From the NCBI GenBank assembly GCA_035507035.1, contig DATJOJ010000003.1, positions 62,001 to 126,000 of the forward strand: a DNA stretch of 64,000 nt. Direction: 5' to 3'. Shown here piece by piece: positions 50,803-60,506 of the stretch. Positions within the stretch are counted from its first letter, which is position 1, and each line of letters starts with the position of its first letter. Source of the stretch: DATJOJ01 sp035507035 (GTDB taxonomy: Bacteria; Acidobacteriota; Terriglobia; Terriglobales; Acidobacteriaceae). The position numbers and the translations under genes were made by a program. The notes under the pieces were generated by a model that had not been told where the DNA came from, searched no databases, and saw only the letters and a program-made list of their open reading frames with translations.

Positions 50803-51351
50803 TTACCGCAGGCTCTTCTTCAAGAGTTTGAGCGCCTCCCGCGGTCCCTGTTTATCCAGGACCTTAAACTTCTTGCCGCGTTCCTTGTTGTAGTTGACGA
50901 AGAACTGCTCGATTTCGCTGATCATGTTCTTGTTGAGATCCTGCAGAGTTTCGATATTCGAGTAATCGCGGCTGTGGGCGGCAACCGCAATGAGCCGGTC
51001 GTTGCGCTCCAAGTTTCCGTTTTCACTTTGCTGCGCTTCAATCACGCCGATGAGCCGGGCTTTGACGACACAGCCGGTAAACGTGGGCTCGTCCATAATG
51101 ATGAGAATGTCCTCGGGGTCGCCATCGGCGGCCTTGGTTCCGGGCACGAACCCAAAAGCGTGGGGGAACACCATGCCCTCCGGCAATACGCCAGAAAGCG
51201 CGTAGAAGCCCAGTTGCTGATCGAATTTAAATTTATTGCGGCTTCCGCCTGGGGTTTCAATCACTGCGTTGACTATTTGGGAGTCCTTCGAGTCGAACGC
51301 GTCGATGCGAGTCGGGTCGGTTTTTTTCTTATTTTTCTTAGATTTTGGCAT
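50803..51351 (-). CDS. ppa: Family I inorganic pyrophosphatase
   Basis: 182 residues. The catalytic metal motif DGDPEDILIIMDEPTFTGCV (family D-x-D-P-x-D) and FGFVPGTKA, RNDRLIAV and FFVNYNKERGKKFKV all fit soluble pyrophosphatases; Ser-Arg-Asn-Lys near residue 37 (GGSRNKFKFD) binds substrate. The N-terminus is extremely lysine-rich (PKSKKNKKKTD), longer than in E. coli Ppa. It hydrolyses PPi to drive biosynthesis. Located 30 nt after the repaired DUF3175 frame. Confidence 0.93.
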   Translation of the reverse strand: MPKSKKNKKKTDPTRIDAFDSKDSQIVNAVIETPGGSRNKFKFDQQLGFYALSGVLPEGMVFPHAFGFVPGTKAADGDPEDILIIMDEPTFTGCVVKARLIGVIEAQQSENGNLERNDRLIAVAAHSRDYSNIETLQDLNKNMISEIEQFFVNYNKERGKKFKVLDKQGPREALKLLKKSLR

Positions 51352-51381
51352 TTGCGTGTTCTTGATATGAATTTTGCGCCG

Positions 51382-51686
51382 CTACGCCACTTTACGGTAC
51401 GTGCTTCCTCTTGCTCTGGCGATACGTTCGGAGAGCAGTTTCTTCGCTTTTCCAACTCACGGCGCCGGCTAGCGCTCAGCCCCTTGCCGCCGCGATTGAT
51501 AAAGTAGGTGAGCATGCGCATGCCGGAACCCGGGCCCTTGGGAGAAACTTTTTTTGACGCCAGAGATCGCGCAATGGTGGCTGCGTCTTTTGTAAACAAT
51601 CCTTTCTCTGGATGAGTGGAGTCGGTCTTTACTTTCGCTACCCAGCGGTGCCCGGTTTTGGATTTGGACGCGTTTCTTGTTCCCAT
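51382..51686 (-). CDS. DUF3175-family basic protein with a one-base frameshift
   Basis: From ATG 51686 the frame encodes the DUF3175 pattern (RWVAKVKTDSTHPEKGLFTK, IARSLASKKVSPKGPGSGMR, GKGLSASRRRELEK). At a four-A run on the minus strand (51448-51451) one A is missing: adding it continues as KAKKLLSERIARARGSTYRK and stops at TAG 51382, giving about 101 residues, which is the family size. Without it the frame runs on to 51273 as unrelated sequence that would overlap ppa. The gene therefore carries a real deletion or a sequencing error. Function unknown; the basic composition suggests nucleic-acid binding. Confidence 0.7.
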
Positions 51687-51840
51687 TTTCCTGGCCGATT
51701 CCCGTCGTGGCACGATATTTTCTCCTCTCATCCGCAACTTAGATGCGCTGCCTCGATCCAGGGTGACCTCATTGGATCAGGTGATCGCTGTATTGCCCAC
51801 GGCATAACGTTTGCGAAAAGATGCGAAGAGGAGGAGATCA

Positions 51841-52056
51841 ATGATTCCTAACGAACGTCAATCGGACAACAAAGGCAAGTTAAACTTTCGTTGCGCCGAC
51901 GTCGGCCCTAAGAATTGCGATTGGCAGGTCAGCGGTAATAGCGAAGAAGAACTCATGCCTAAAATAGAGCAACATGGTCGTGAAAAGCACAACATGACAA
52001 TTGATGAGGCCACGAAACACAAGGTTCGTGGAGCGATTCAGCGCAAAGCAGCCTGA
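51841..52056 (+). CDS. DUF1059 small protein
   Basis: 71 residues with the full DUF1059 pattern: FRCADVGPKNCDWQVSGNSE then EELMPKIEQHGREKHN. The two Cys and the H-x(4)-H end suggest metal binding. GAGGAGGAG lies just before ATG 51841. A strong terminator follows. Function unknown; small DUF1059 proteins are common in soil bacteria. Confidence 0.9.
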   Translation: MIPNERQSDNKGKLNFRCADVGPKNCDWQVSGNSEEELMPKIEQHGREKHNMTIDEATKHKVRGAIQRKAA

Positions 52057-52080
52057 AGGCAGACCCGGCGCAATGATAAG

Positions 52081-52111
52081 GAGACGGCTCGCGGCCGTCT
52101 CTTTTATTTTT
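52081..52111 (+). terminator. Rho-independent terminator of the DUF1059 gene
   Basis: GAGACGGC and GCCGTCTC form an 8-bp stem with a TCGCG loop, followed by TTTTATTTTT. Confidence 0.9.
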
Positions 52112-52127
52112 CTGGTTCGATTGGCCG

Positions 52128-52931
52128 CTAGGCAACCTCACCCGACGGTGACTTGGCGCGCACGGTTTTCGGCTTGCCATGCGCCGGCCGGTGAATTTCC
52201 TGTCGCATCGTCGGCCTTTTCTTGGCTGGTAATTCGGGAAGCTCAACTAGTTTGCCGGTTCGCGCGGATTCATAGATTGCTTCCACGAGGCGGACGTCGG
52301 ACAAGCCCTCCAATCCTGAGGGTTCTGGCTCCTTATCCTGAAGGATGCAATCGGAGAAATACAGGGTCTCAGCCGCGAACTGGTCGCGTTCGGGGAATGT
52401 TCGCTTCTTCGTTTTGCCACCGATTCTAAGCTCATGCTTGATCGCCAGTGAATAGTCGTAGGCTGGATCTGCAGTCAGCAAGCCCTTGGTACCGAGAAGA
52501 GTGTACCGGCTGATGTCGGCCGCACCAAAACTACAGCTGAAGGTCGCAAGACGATCCTCGGGAAAACGCATGATCACCGAAGTCATCTCCTCAATACTCT
52601 GAAAGCGTTTGTCTCCGTTGTTTGCGGTCACCGCGAGGACGTCGAGAGGTTCAGCGCGAAATAAGTACCGCGCCGCATTGATGCAGTAAACACCCATGTC
52701 ATAGAGCGGCCCGCCGCCATCGAGAGTAACTTCCCGCACGCGGATGTTATCGGCTGCAACCTGCTGAGCAAACTCGGATGCGAAAATCCGGGCGTCGCCT
52801 ATTTTATTGCCCTTAATGAGGCGAATGGCCTCGAGGTTTGCTTCTTCAAAGTGCAAGCGGTATGCGATCATCAGCTTTACGCCGTTCTGCTCCGCGGCGT
52901 CAATCATGTCGCTTGCGCACTCTGATTTCAT
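52128..52931 (-). pseudogene. Gfo/Idh/MocA oxidoreductase lacking its NAD-binding domain
   Basis: 267 residues corresponding to the C-terminal substrate-binding half: the middle motif MIAYRLHFEEANLEAIRL, GPLYDMGVYCINAARYLF and EMTSVIMRFPEDRLATFSCS. The N-terminal Rossmann half (GxGxxG, about 110 residues) is missing: a TGA stands one codon before the ATG, and the next 200 bases upstream (52932-53130) contain no such domain. Because family members need NAD(P), the remaining protein is unlikely to be an active dehydrogenase. An 8-bp inverted repeat (GGCAGGTG/CACCTGCC, 52962-52994) lies next to the breakpoint. Confidence 0.75.
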
Positions 52932-53130
52932 CGATCAAACAATTTGCTTTTAAAAGGCGAGGGCAGGTGCGTCTTTTTCAGAGCAACACCTGCCTGGATG
53001 GTGGGATCTTGAGAGCAATATCAGTTGTGAGAATACGTCTGGCAGGCGATGCGAACAATCCAGCCGAACCTGTAGCGTACGGGAGAACATTCTGTACTTG
53101 GGATATCGAAGTCGCGATTGTGGGCGTTCG

Positions 53131-56037
53131 TCAAGATTGGACGCATGGTTCCGCTTGGTCCGTAGCCGATTCGCCAAGCAACAAAGCCACAGGAAAGTGC
53201 GCGAACAATTTTGCGATTGGTAATCCCTGAGGTGCGGTAAGGCTGACGGGAATGCATTCGCCGGTGAAGAGATTGTGATAGCAGGTGGTATGTGTTTCAG
53301 GAAGCTCGATGATTGTGTCACCCCAAAGCTCCTCGGCGCTCACGGTCTGTCGATTTTCACCAAGCAAGGCGCCGCAGAGACGAGGTACGGCAATGATTGC
53401 GGCTCTTCCAGCATGCTCTCGCGCAAAGGCAACCACATGCTCTGCTTTTTCGCCGACAACTGACAGCGGCAGGTAGCTTCCCTCCTGAAATAATGTAGGG
53501 ACGGTTTTTCGAAGCCCCAGCGTTTTCGAGGTCAGGTAGAGCTTGGCTTTGTTAGCATCTGCGACAAAATGGCCGAAGCGGTCGATTAACTCCTCGGAAG
53601 ATTGGCCGAAGGATTGCACTTCCTTTAGCAGACGTTCGCGTTCCCCGTAATCGACGGGCCGCCGATTGTCCGGGTCCACCAGGCTGAGCTGTAATAATTC
53701 ATTTCCCTGATAGATATCGGGCACTCCCGGCGACGTCAGCTTCAGAAGGCATTGCGAAAGGCTATTCCATGTCCCGACCTGCGCAATTCGCTGTTGAAAT
53801 TGTTCAAAGTCATCGAGAAATTCATTGTTGCTATCGCGCCGCAAGATCGCACGGACGAAGTTCACCAGCGCATCTTCATATTCTTGATTGGTATTGGCCC
53901 AACTAGTGTGTACCTTGGCTTCTTTGGCGGCCTTGAGCATGTACTGCTCGATCCGCTGGCTGAAGACTTTCCAGGATTGGTCACCAAGACCTTCTGTCGG
54001 CCAGGCACCGACGAGAGTTTGATACAAGAGATATTCATCATTGCGGGTGGGAGCAAGCTGCTCATCCACCGTCTGCTTCTCCTTTCGATTCCAATCCCGC
54101 CAGCGGCGCAGATGAAGCCGCCAAGCAGCGGGAATCTCGGAAAGAACATTGATGCGAGCTCGCACGTCTTCGGATCGCTTGGAGTCATGGGTCGAGGACG
54201 CCAGCATGGAATGCGGCCACCAGCGTAGGCGCTCTTGATTGGCTGCGTGAAACTCTTCGATGTTGGTTCCGAATTTGTTGGGATTCCCACCCACTTCATT
54301 TAACGAAACAAGACGGTTGTAGCGATAGAATGCGGTATCTTCCAGGCCCTTGGCCATGACGGCCGAGGTCACCTGCTGGAACTTCATCGCGAAACGAAGA
54401 ATGGCGCGCTTGTACCAGCCAGTTCCGCCACCATTGACTTCGATCAAGAGCACGCGGCGAATGAAATCGAAAACACTAAGATCGGCAGCATTGCTTCGCT
54501 TGCGCCCGGTTGCAACTGCCTGCTCGACGTAACGCCGGTCCTCCGGCGAGACGTCCGGTCCATTCACATAGGTACGGTACACCGGGAAGCTGGCAATGAT
54601 TTCTGCAAGAGCGCTTCTTAAGCTGTTGAGGGTGAAGTCGCAGGTATGACGGTTGGCAAGCGCGATGCGGCTCAGAAGATTGGCCAGTACGTTAAGCTCG
54701 CTGGCCAGAACGGCTTTCAGAATTTGCTTTTTGCAGGCGTAAACGAGATCACTGAACTCGGGAGAGTTGCCGATAAAAGATCGATAAATGCGGGACATTT
54801 TTTCGTCTGCGTTTCGATCGACGAACAGCCCGTTCACAAGATTGGCAAATTCATAACCGGTTGTTCCGCAGATGGGCCAATCCGTTCGGAGACGTTCTTT
54901 TCCAGTAAGAATTTTTTCGGCAACCAGATATAGATGCGGCTTCTGTTCACTCGCGAGTTTGTCGTTCAGCTGATGAAAATATCTTGTGGGATCATACAAA
55001 CCGTCGGGATGATCGACGCGCAGGCCATCAATTTTCCCTTGCTTTACGAGCTCGAGGATAAAGCGATGCGTGCTATCAAAGACAGCTTCGTTCTCCATGC
55101 ACAGCGCGGCGAGGTCGTTGATGTCGAAAAAACGCCGGTAATTAATATCGTCGGCAGCCGCGCGCCACTGTGCCAGCCGATAAGCCTGCGCCTTGATCAA
55201 CTCGTGCAAGTTCTCGAAGCTCGAAACGTCGTCCGGCTTTCCGTTGAAGGCTTGCACATTTTCCATCAGACAATTCTTCACTGCGAGGGATCGAGCGCAG
55301 AGTGCGGCCAGGCGGCGCTTCTGAACTTCTTTTTCGCGGCTCCGTTCCGCGCGCTGCTCAGACGTAAGCCCTCGCCGTGGTGGAAGATGACCGAACCCTG
55401 TGGCAATGCTTTGAAGTTCCAAGAAGTCTTCATGGGTCGCGCCAAGCATTTCCCGCAACCGCTCAATCTGGAAGCTAAGAATCCGTGGATATTCCGCCGG
55501 ATCGATAGGAAAACGATGTTGATGATAGAAGATGCTGAACTCTCCCCGCTCATCATCGAAGACCAGCTTCAGTTCACCGCTTTCCAAAACATTGCCGTAC
55601 TGGTCGCCGAGAATGGGGATTAAGACTTTGCCTTGCAGTTCATCTTTAATCGGATCCCAGTCGATGTCGAAGAAGTCTGCATACTGCGATGCTTCTCCGT
55701 TTTCGAGCACATCCAACCACCACGCATTGTCACTTCCCATTACACCCATGTGGTTGGGAACGATGTCGAGAATTTGCCCCATGCCGTGGCGGTGAAGCTC
55801 GGCTACAAAATGCTCGTAGTCTTCGGGAGTGCCGATCTCGGGATTTAGGGAGTTGTGGTCGATGATGTCGTAGCCATGCATGCTGCCGGGACGTGCGCGC
55901 AGATAAGGCGATACGTAGAGGTGACTGATCCCAAGCGCAGAGAGATACGGAACGAGGGACGCAGCATCGCGGAAAGTAAACGAGTGATTAAGCTGCAATC
56001 GGTATGTCGCTGTCGGTATTTCGCGCTGAGCTGCCAT
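53131..56037 (-). CDS. treY: Maltooligosyl trehalose synthase
   Basis: 968 residues, GH13 of TreY type. N-terminal PTATYRLQLNHSFTFRDAAS, YVSPYLRARPGSMHGYDIID, LDIVPNHMGVMGSDNAWW, catalytic Asp in IDGLRVDHPDGLYDP, Glu in YLVAEKILTGKERLR, and a C-terminal beta domain. It turns the reducing end of a maltodextrin into a trehalosyl unit. ATG 56037 begins MAAQREIPTATYRLQ; a start at 56079 is possible but adds only unmatched residues. It lies 156 nt after treZ on the same strand. Confidence 0.96.
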   Translation of the reverse strand: MAAQREIPTATYRLQLNHSFTFRDAASLVPYLSALGISHLYVSPYLRARPGSMHGYDIIDHNSLNPEIGTPEDYEHFVAELHRHGMGQILDIVPNHMGVMGSDNAWWLDVLENGEASQYADFFDIDWDPIKDELQGKVLIPILGDQYGNVLESGELKLVFDDERGEFSIFYHQHRFPIDPAEYPRILSFQIERLREMLGATHEDFLELQSIATGFGHLPPRRGLTSEQRAERSREKEVQKRRLAALCARSLAVKNCLMENVQAFNGKPDDVSSFENLHELIKAQAYRLAQWRAAADDINYRRFFDINDLAALCMENEAVFDSTHRFILELVKQGKIDGLRVDHPDGLYDPTRYFHQLNDKLASEQKPHLYLVAEKILTGKERLRTDWPICGTTGYEFANLVNGLFVDRNADEKMSRIYRSFIGNSPEFSDLVYACKKQILKAVLASELNVLANLLSRIALANRHTCDFTLNSLRSALAEIIASFPVYRTYVNGPDVSPEDRRYVEQAVATGRKRSNAADLSVFDFIRRVLLIEVNGGGTGWYKRAILRFAMKFQQVTSAVMAKGLEDTAFYRYNRLVSLNEVGGNPNKFGTNIEEFHAANQERLRWWPHSMLASSTHDSKRSEDVRARINVLSEIPAAWRLHLRRWRDWNRKEKQTVDEQLAPTRNDEYLLYQTLVGAWPTEGLGDQSWKVFSQRIEQYMLKAAKEAKVHTSWANTNQEYEDALVNFVRAILRRDSNNEFLDDFEQFQQRIAQVGTWNSLSQCLLKLTSPGVPDIYQGNELLQLSLVDPDNRRPVDYGERERLLKEVQSFGQSSEELIDRFGHFVADANKAKLYLTSKTLGLRKTVPTLFQEGSYLPLSVVGEKAEHVVAFAREHAGRAAIIAVPRLCGALLGENRQTVSAEELWGDTIIELPETHTTCYHNLFTGECIPVSLTAPQGLPIAKLFAHFPVALLLGESATDQAEPCVQS

Positions 56038-56193
56038 GGAGACCGAGAATTGGATGGCACAGGAACGCGCCGCGATCACATCCGGCGCCAGAGGCGGGCC
56101 CCAGACCCAAGCTAAGCGCGCTTGCCGGTGCCTGCCATCAGGTATTCGCTTGAGATTGCCCCGTCGAACCCTGTAGCCTGGAAGGAATGTTGC

Positions 56194-58023
56194 CTATTCA
56201 TGCAGGGACCATACGACCGACCAGGGCGGAAGAACGCGCTGCTCAAAAGCTTTGGAACACTCCGAGTTGCTGAAATAGAACTGGCCCTTCGAAGCGCCGG
56301 CCTTTGTCGTGATCCAGTCGTCGCCCAGATTGGCGTGAAGCTCCAACTGCGAACCATCGGAGAGTCTCCATTCCACTCGAAGACCACGACTCTGGCAGAC
56401 CCAGAACTTAGTTCGAGGGCCATGCATTTTTCGCAAGCGAGGAACGATGACGCGTTGGCGAAGCGAAAGTAACTCGCGATAGAAGCGCAACCATTGAGCA
56501 TGGAGGTCCTTTGTCACCGAGGCCCAATCTAACTTTGATCGCAGGAAGGTTTGCTCGCCATTCGGATCGGGAATCTGATCGCGGGTTTCTGCCGAGCTGA
56601 ACCTGGCAAAGTGCGCAAACTCATTTCTCCTACCGTTGGTGACGGCTTCAGCCAAGCCGCCCTCGAAATCGCAGAAGAACAAAAAAGGAGAGGCGGCGGC
56701 AAATTCCTCTCCCATGAAAAGTAAGGGCGGCTGGGGAGCCAGCAACAGGATTTCCATCGCCGCTTTCAGAACTCCGGGCCGAGCGATCTGCGAGATGCGC
56801 TCTCCGAAGGCCCGATTCCCGATCTGATCATGATTTTGCAGGAACGAAACGAAGGCGGACGGGGGCAACTCGGAACTGGGCTCGCCGCGCGGCGCATCGT
56901 GGAACTCCGAGTATTCGCCTTGAAAAGCGAAACCCTCAGCTAGACAACGACCGAGTTGCCGCACTGGATCCTGTGCGTAATCGGCATAGTAACCATCGGT
57001 TTCACAGCTAGTGATCACATGGAGAGCGTGGTGAATATCGTCGTTCCATTGTGCGTCATACAACTGCTGGCGGGTTTCTTGGTCGCGTTTCAGATAGCGC
57101 GCAGCATTGTCGCCATTTTCAAGGATGAGATGGACAAATCGTTCACCGCCCGCTCTTTCCCGAACCACCTTTGCCAACTCAGTAAGAATGTCGGGGGCTG
57201 AATCGTCCTTGATGGCATGGACCGCATCGAGACGCAAGCCATCGAAGTGATATTCCTCCAACCAATAAAGCGCATTGTGAATAAAAAAGTCGCGCACTAC
57301 GCGGCTGTCGGGCCCGTCGAAGTTGATGGCATCGCCCCACGGGGTATGGTGGCGATCAGTAAAGAACTGCGGCGAATAGAGTCCTAGATAGTTGCCATCA
57401 GGGCCGAAATGGTTATAGACCACGTCGAGAAACACCATCAGCCCCTTGGTGTGCGCGGCGTGTACCAATTGCTTGAGGTCTTCGGGGCGACCATAGGAGC
57501 TGTCTGGCGCATAAGGCAGCACGCCATCGTACCCCCAATTTCGCGCACCGGGAAAATCGGCCACCGGCATAAGCTCGATCGCGGTAACTCCCAATTCGCG
57601 AAGATAATCGAGCTTTGTTTCCACGCCCCGGAACGTTCCCTCTGGCGTGAACGCACCGACGTGAAGCTCATAGATGACCGCCTCTTCCCAGGCACGGCCG
57701 CTCCACCAATCATCTTTCCAGTCAAAGGATCGCGCGTCTACCACTTCACTGGGGCCGTGCACATCTTCAGGTTGAAAACGCGAGGCAGGGTCGGGAACTT
57801 CGACCTTACCGTTAATCCGAAAACGATACCGGGTGCGAGCACTAGCTTCGCGGGTGGTCAATTCGAACCACCCTCGACCCAGGCCTTTGAGAGGCAAAAG
57901 AGAATTTCTGTCGCCTTGCAAATGTAGATCAACGCTCTGCGCCGCCGGCGCCCATAAGCGAAAGCACACACTTCCGTCTTCCAGAATTTGTGCCCCGAAG
58001 GGCATGGAATGGCTACGTTTCAT
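56194..58023 (-). CDS. treZ: Maltooligosyl trehalose trehalohydrolase
   Basis: 609 residues: N-terminal CBM48-like domain (VCFRLWAPAAQSVDLHLQGD), GH13 barrel with YELHVGAFTPEGTFRG, LDVVYNHFGPDGNYLG, catalytic Asp in FDGLRLDAVHAI, Glu in HLILENGDN and FLQNHDQIGNR, and LFMGEEFAAASPFLFFCDFE, a TreZ hallmark. It releases free trehalose from the TreY product. Its start overlaps the end of glgX by 11 nt, so translation is coupled. Confidence 0.97.
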   Translation of the reverse strand: MKRSHSMPFGAQILEDGSVCFRLWAPAAQSVDLHLQGDRNSLLPLKGLGRGWFELTTREASARTRYRFRINGKVEVPDPASRFQPEDVHGPSEVVDARSFDWKDDWWSGRAWEEAVIYELHVGAFTPEGTFRGVETKLDYLRELGVTAIELMPVADFPGARNWGYDGVLPYAPDSSYGRPEDLKQLVHAAHTKGLMVFLDVVYNHFGPDGNYLGLYSPQFFTDRHHTPWGDAINFDGPDSRVVRDFFIHNALYWLEEYHFDGLRLDAVHAIKDDSAPDILTELAKVVRERAGGERFVHLILENGDNAARYLKRDQETRQQLYDAQWNDDIHHALHVITSCETDGYYADYAQDPVRQLGRCLAEGFAFQGEYSEFHDAPRGEPSSELPPSAFVSFLQNHDQIGNRAFGERISQIARPGVLKAAMEILLLAPQPPLLFMGEEFAAASPFLFFCDFEGGLAEAVTNGRRNEFAHFARFSSAETRDQIPDPNGEQTFLRSKLDWASVTKDLHAQWLRFYRELLSLRQRVIVPRLRKMHGPRTKFWVCQSRGLRVEWRLSDGSQLELHANLGDDWITTKAGASKGQFYFSNSECSKAFEQRVLPPWSVVWSLHE

Positions 58024-60175
58024 GCCTGCGATCTTGGCGAATCTGGTCGTGTTGACGTTCGACTAGCAACGCAAGTGAACGCGGCTGCAGCGGATAAGGC
58101 ATTCCGGCTTCATATTGAACGCAAGGGCTACGAGAGGTTTGACAGGAGGTGTCGATTAACGCAATCCAGCGCATTCCGGAGGCCGCAGTTGGCAGTAAGA
58201 ATGGGACCTCTTCGTGGTGAGCATTCATCAGGAGCAAGAAGTTCTCGTCAGTAACAGGTTGCCCGCGCTCATCAACTTCGTCGACTGCCGATCCCGACAA
58301 GAACATACCCAGTGTACGCGCGTGCTGCTGGTTCCACTCTTCATCGGTCATTTCGCCGCCATCGGGTCGAAGCCAGAGAATGTCTTTAACGCCCGCCCCC
58401 TTGATCGCCCGGCCAAGAAAGAAATTTCGGCGACGAAAAACCGGATGGTTCTTGCGCAGGGCGATGACTTTTTGCACAAAGCCTATTAATTCGGGGTCAG
58501 GGATGTCCGTCCAGTTCAACCAACTAATGTCATTGTCCTGGCAATAAGCATTGTTGTTTCCGCGCTGCGTGTGGCCGATGGCATCTCCCGCCAGCAGCAT
58601 GGGCACCCCCTGGGACAAAAGCAGCGTGGCGAGAAAGTTTCTTTTCTGCCGGGCGCGCAATGCGTTGATCATGGGATCGTCGGTCGGCCCCTCGGCTCCG
58701 CAATTCCAACTGCGATTGTTGTCGGTGCCGTCGCGATTGTCTTCGCCATTGGCTTCGTTATGTTTTTGGTTGTAACTCACCAAGTCGTTCAAGGTGAATC
58801 CGTCATGCGCCGTGACAAAGTTGATGCTGGCGTAGGGGCGGCGGCCGCTGCGGGCATAGAGATCGCTGGAGCCCGTAATACGGTAGGCCAATTCGCCGAT
58901 TTGGCCCCCATCGCCCTTCCAATAGGATCGCAGGACATCGCGATAGCGATCATTCCACTCCGCCCAGCCGACGGGAAATTTTCCGACTTGATATCCACCT
59001 TCGCCCAAATCCCATGGCTCGGCGATGAGCTTCACCTGAGACAGGATAGGATCCTGGTGAATGATATCCAGGAACGCACCGAGTTTATCTACCTCGTGCA
59101 ATTCGCGCGCAAGAGTCGCAGCCAGATCGAAACGGAAGCCGTCGACGTGCATGTCGAGGACCCAGTAGCGCAGGCTATCCATGATGAGCTGCAGCACGCG
59201 TGGATGCCTCATATTCAGGGTGTTTCCCGTGCCTGTGTAATCCATGTAATAGCGGGGATTGTCGGAAACGGTCCGGTAATAAACAACGTTGTCGATGCCA
59301 CGAAAAGAAAGTGTCGGCCCCATTTGATTGCCTTCGGCAGTATGGTTGTATACGACATCGAGAATGACCTCGATGCCCGCCGAATGCATAGTTTTCACCA
59401 TGGTTTTGAATTCGCTGATCGAACCGCTGGAAAGATACCGGGCTTCTGGTGCGAAAAATCCGATGGAGTTATATCCCCAGTAATTGCGCAGACCCTTTTC
59501 CACCAGCTGGCGATCGTCAATAAAGTACTGCACGGGCATGAGCTCGACGGCGGTGACTCCGAGCTTCAAAAGATGGTCGATGACAGGTGCGGTCGCAAGG
59601 CCTGCGTACGTTCCTCGCAGCGGAGCCGGCACTTTGGGATGTTGAATGGTGAAACCCTTTACGTGCAGTTCATAGATCACGCTCTTGTGCCACGGGGTAC
59701 GTGGCGGCTGATCTACTCCCCACGTGAAAGCGTGGTCGATCACCATCGACTTCAACATTCCCGGGGCGCTGTCTCGTCGGTCGAAAGAAAGATCTTCAAG
59801 CCGATGGCCGATGCGATATCCGAAATGTGAATCGCTCCACTTCAGATCGCCGACAATTTGCTTGGCGTAGGGATCGAGCAGGAGTTTGTGAGGATTGAAG
59901 CGTGCTCCCTCGGCAGGCTCATAGGGGCCGTAGACCCGATAGCCATAGATGAGTCCCGGTCGCGCCTCGGGCAAATAACAGTGCCACACTTGATCGGTCT
60001 GCTCGGTAACTCGGATGCGGTGCAACTCGCGGCGTCCCGACTGGTCAAAGACACATAGCTCGACTCGTTCCGCGTGCTCGGAAAAAAGAGCGAAGTTGAC
60101 TCCCTCGCCATCCCAGTTGGCGCCGAGTGGATAAGGTTTTCCCGGCCAGACGATCGGTTGCGTTTGCAGTACCAT
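58013..60175 (-). CDS. glgX: Glycogen debranching enzyme (isoamylase type)
   Basis: 720 residues. N-terminal CBM48 region (YPLGANWDGEGVNFALFSEH), VIYELHVKGFTIQHP, NYWGYNSIGFFAPEARY, LDVVYNHTAEGNQMGPTLSF, catalytic Asp in VDGFRFDLAATL, Glu in LIAEPWDLGEGGYQVG, and VTAHDGFTLNDLVSYNQKHN. It cuts alpha-1,6 branches to release linear maltodextrins that TreY and TreZ then convert to trehalose, so its role matches that of TreX. First gene of the operon; the promoter region is 60176-60506. Confidence 0.97.
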   Translation of the reverse strand: MVLQTQPIVWPGKPYPLGANWDGEGVNFALFSEHAERVELCVFDQSGRRELHRIRVTEQTDQVWHCYLPEARPGLIYGYRVYGPYEPAEGARFNPHKLLLDPYAKQIVGDLKWSDSHFGYRIGHRLEDLSFDRRDSAPGMLKSMVIDHAFTWGVDQPPRTPWHKSVIYELHVKGFTIQHPKVPAPLRGTYAGLATAPVIDHLLKLGVTAVELMPVQYFIDDRQLVEKGLRNYWGYNSIGFFAPEARYLSSGSISEFKTMVKTMHSAGIEVILDVVYNHTAEGNQMGPTLSFRGIDNVVYYRTVSDNPRYYMDYTGTGNTLNMRHPRVLQLIMDSLRYWVLDMHVDGFRFDLAATLARELHEVDKLGAFLDIIHQDPILSQVKLIAEPWDLGEGGYQVGKFPVGWAEWNDRYRDVLRSYWKGDGGQIGELAYRITGSSDLYARSGRRPYASINFVTAHDGFTLNDLVSYNQKHNEANGEDNRDGTDNNRSWNCGAEGPTDDPMINALRARQKRNFLATLLLSQGVPMLLAGDAIGHTQRGNNNAYCQDNDISWLNWTDIPDPELIGFVQKVIALRKNHPVFRRRNFFLGRAIKGAGVKDILWLRPDGGEMTDEEWNQQHARTLGMFLSGSAVDEVDERGQPVTDENFLLLMNAHHEEVPFLLPTAASGMRWIALIDTSCQTSRSPCVQYEAGMPYPLQPRSLALLVERQHDQIRQDRRHET

Positions 60176-60506
60176 GGGTTGGATTTAGAAAAAGTGATTT
60201 GGACAGAAAGCCCTATATGCTGTCCATGAGCCCGGAACTTAGGTGCGCAATTGGAGCCGGGTGTTGCCTGTAGGCTTTCGATAACACCGTCGCTGCGAAA
60301 ACACCATGCCTGATTTGGGCTTCCACGCTTCCCCGAGTCGCGTCCACACCAGGGCAAAGTAAGACGGACAAGTCCGCAAGTATCCGGAATCGTCGAATTT
60401 GCATCCCAACAACGAGTTTGCGAACTCACGACCTTATGACCGTTTTGCCGTACGAAGCGATCGCACCTTGTGACACGTAGGCCGCCGCGGCTCCTATCCA
60501 CCATCT
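60176..60506. promoter_or_regulatory. Divergent control region between glgX and the GH15 gene
   Basis: A 331-base gap with no gene on either strand. The clearest element is a 7-bp inverted repeat TGGACAG/CTGTCCA (60200-60226, 13-nt spacer) close to the glgX start, suitable for a dimeric regulator that could control both directions. No ribosome site precedes the GH15 ATG. Confidence 0.4.

Noticed and set aside
58571..59830. 419-residue plus-strand frame
   Set aside because: Antisense shadow of glgX, whose catalytic motifs are all on the other strand.
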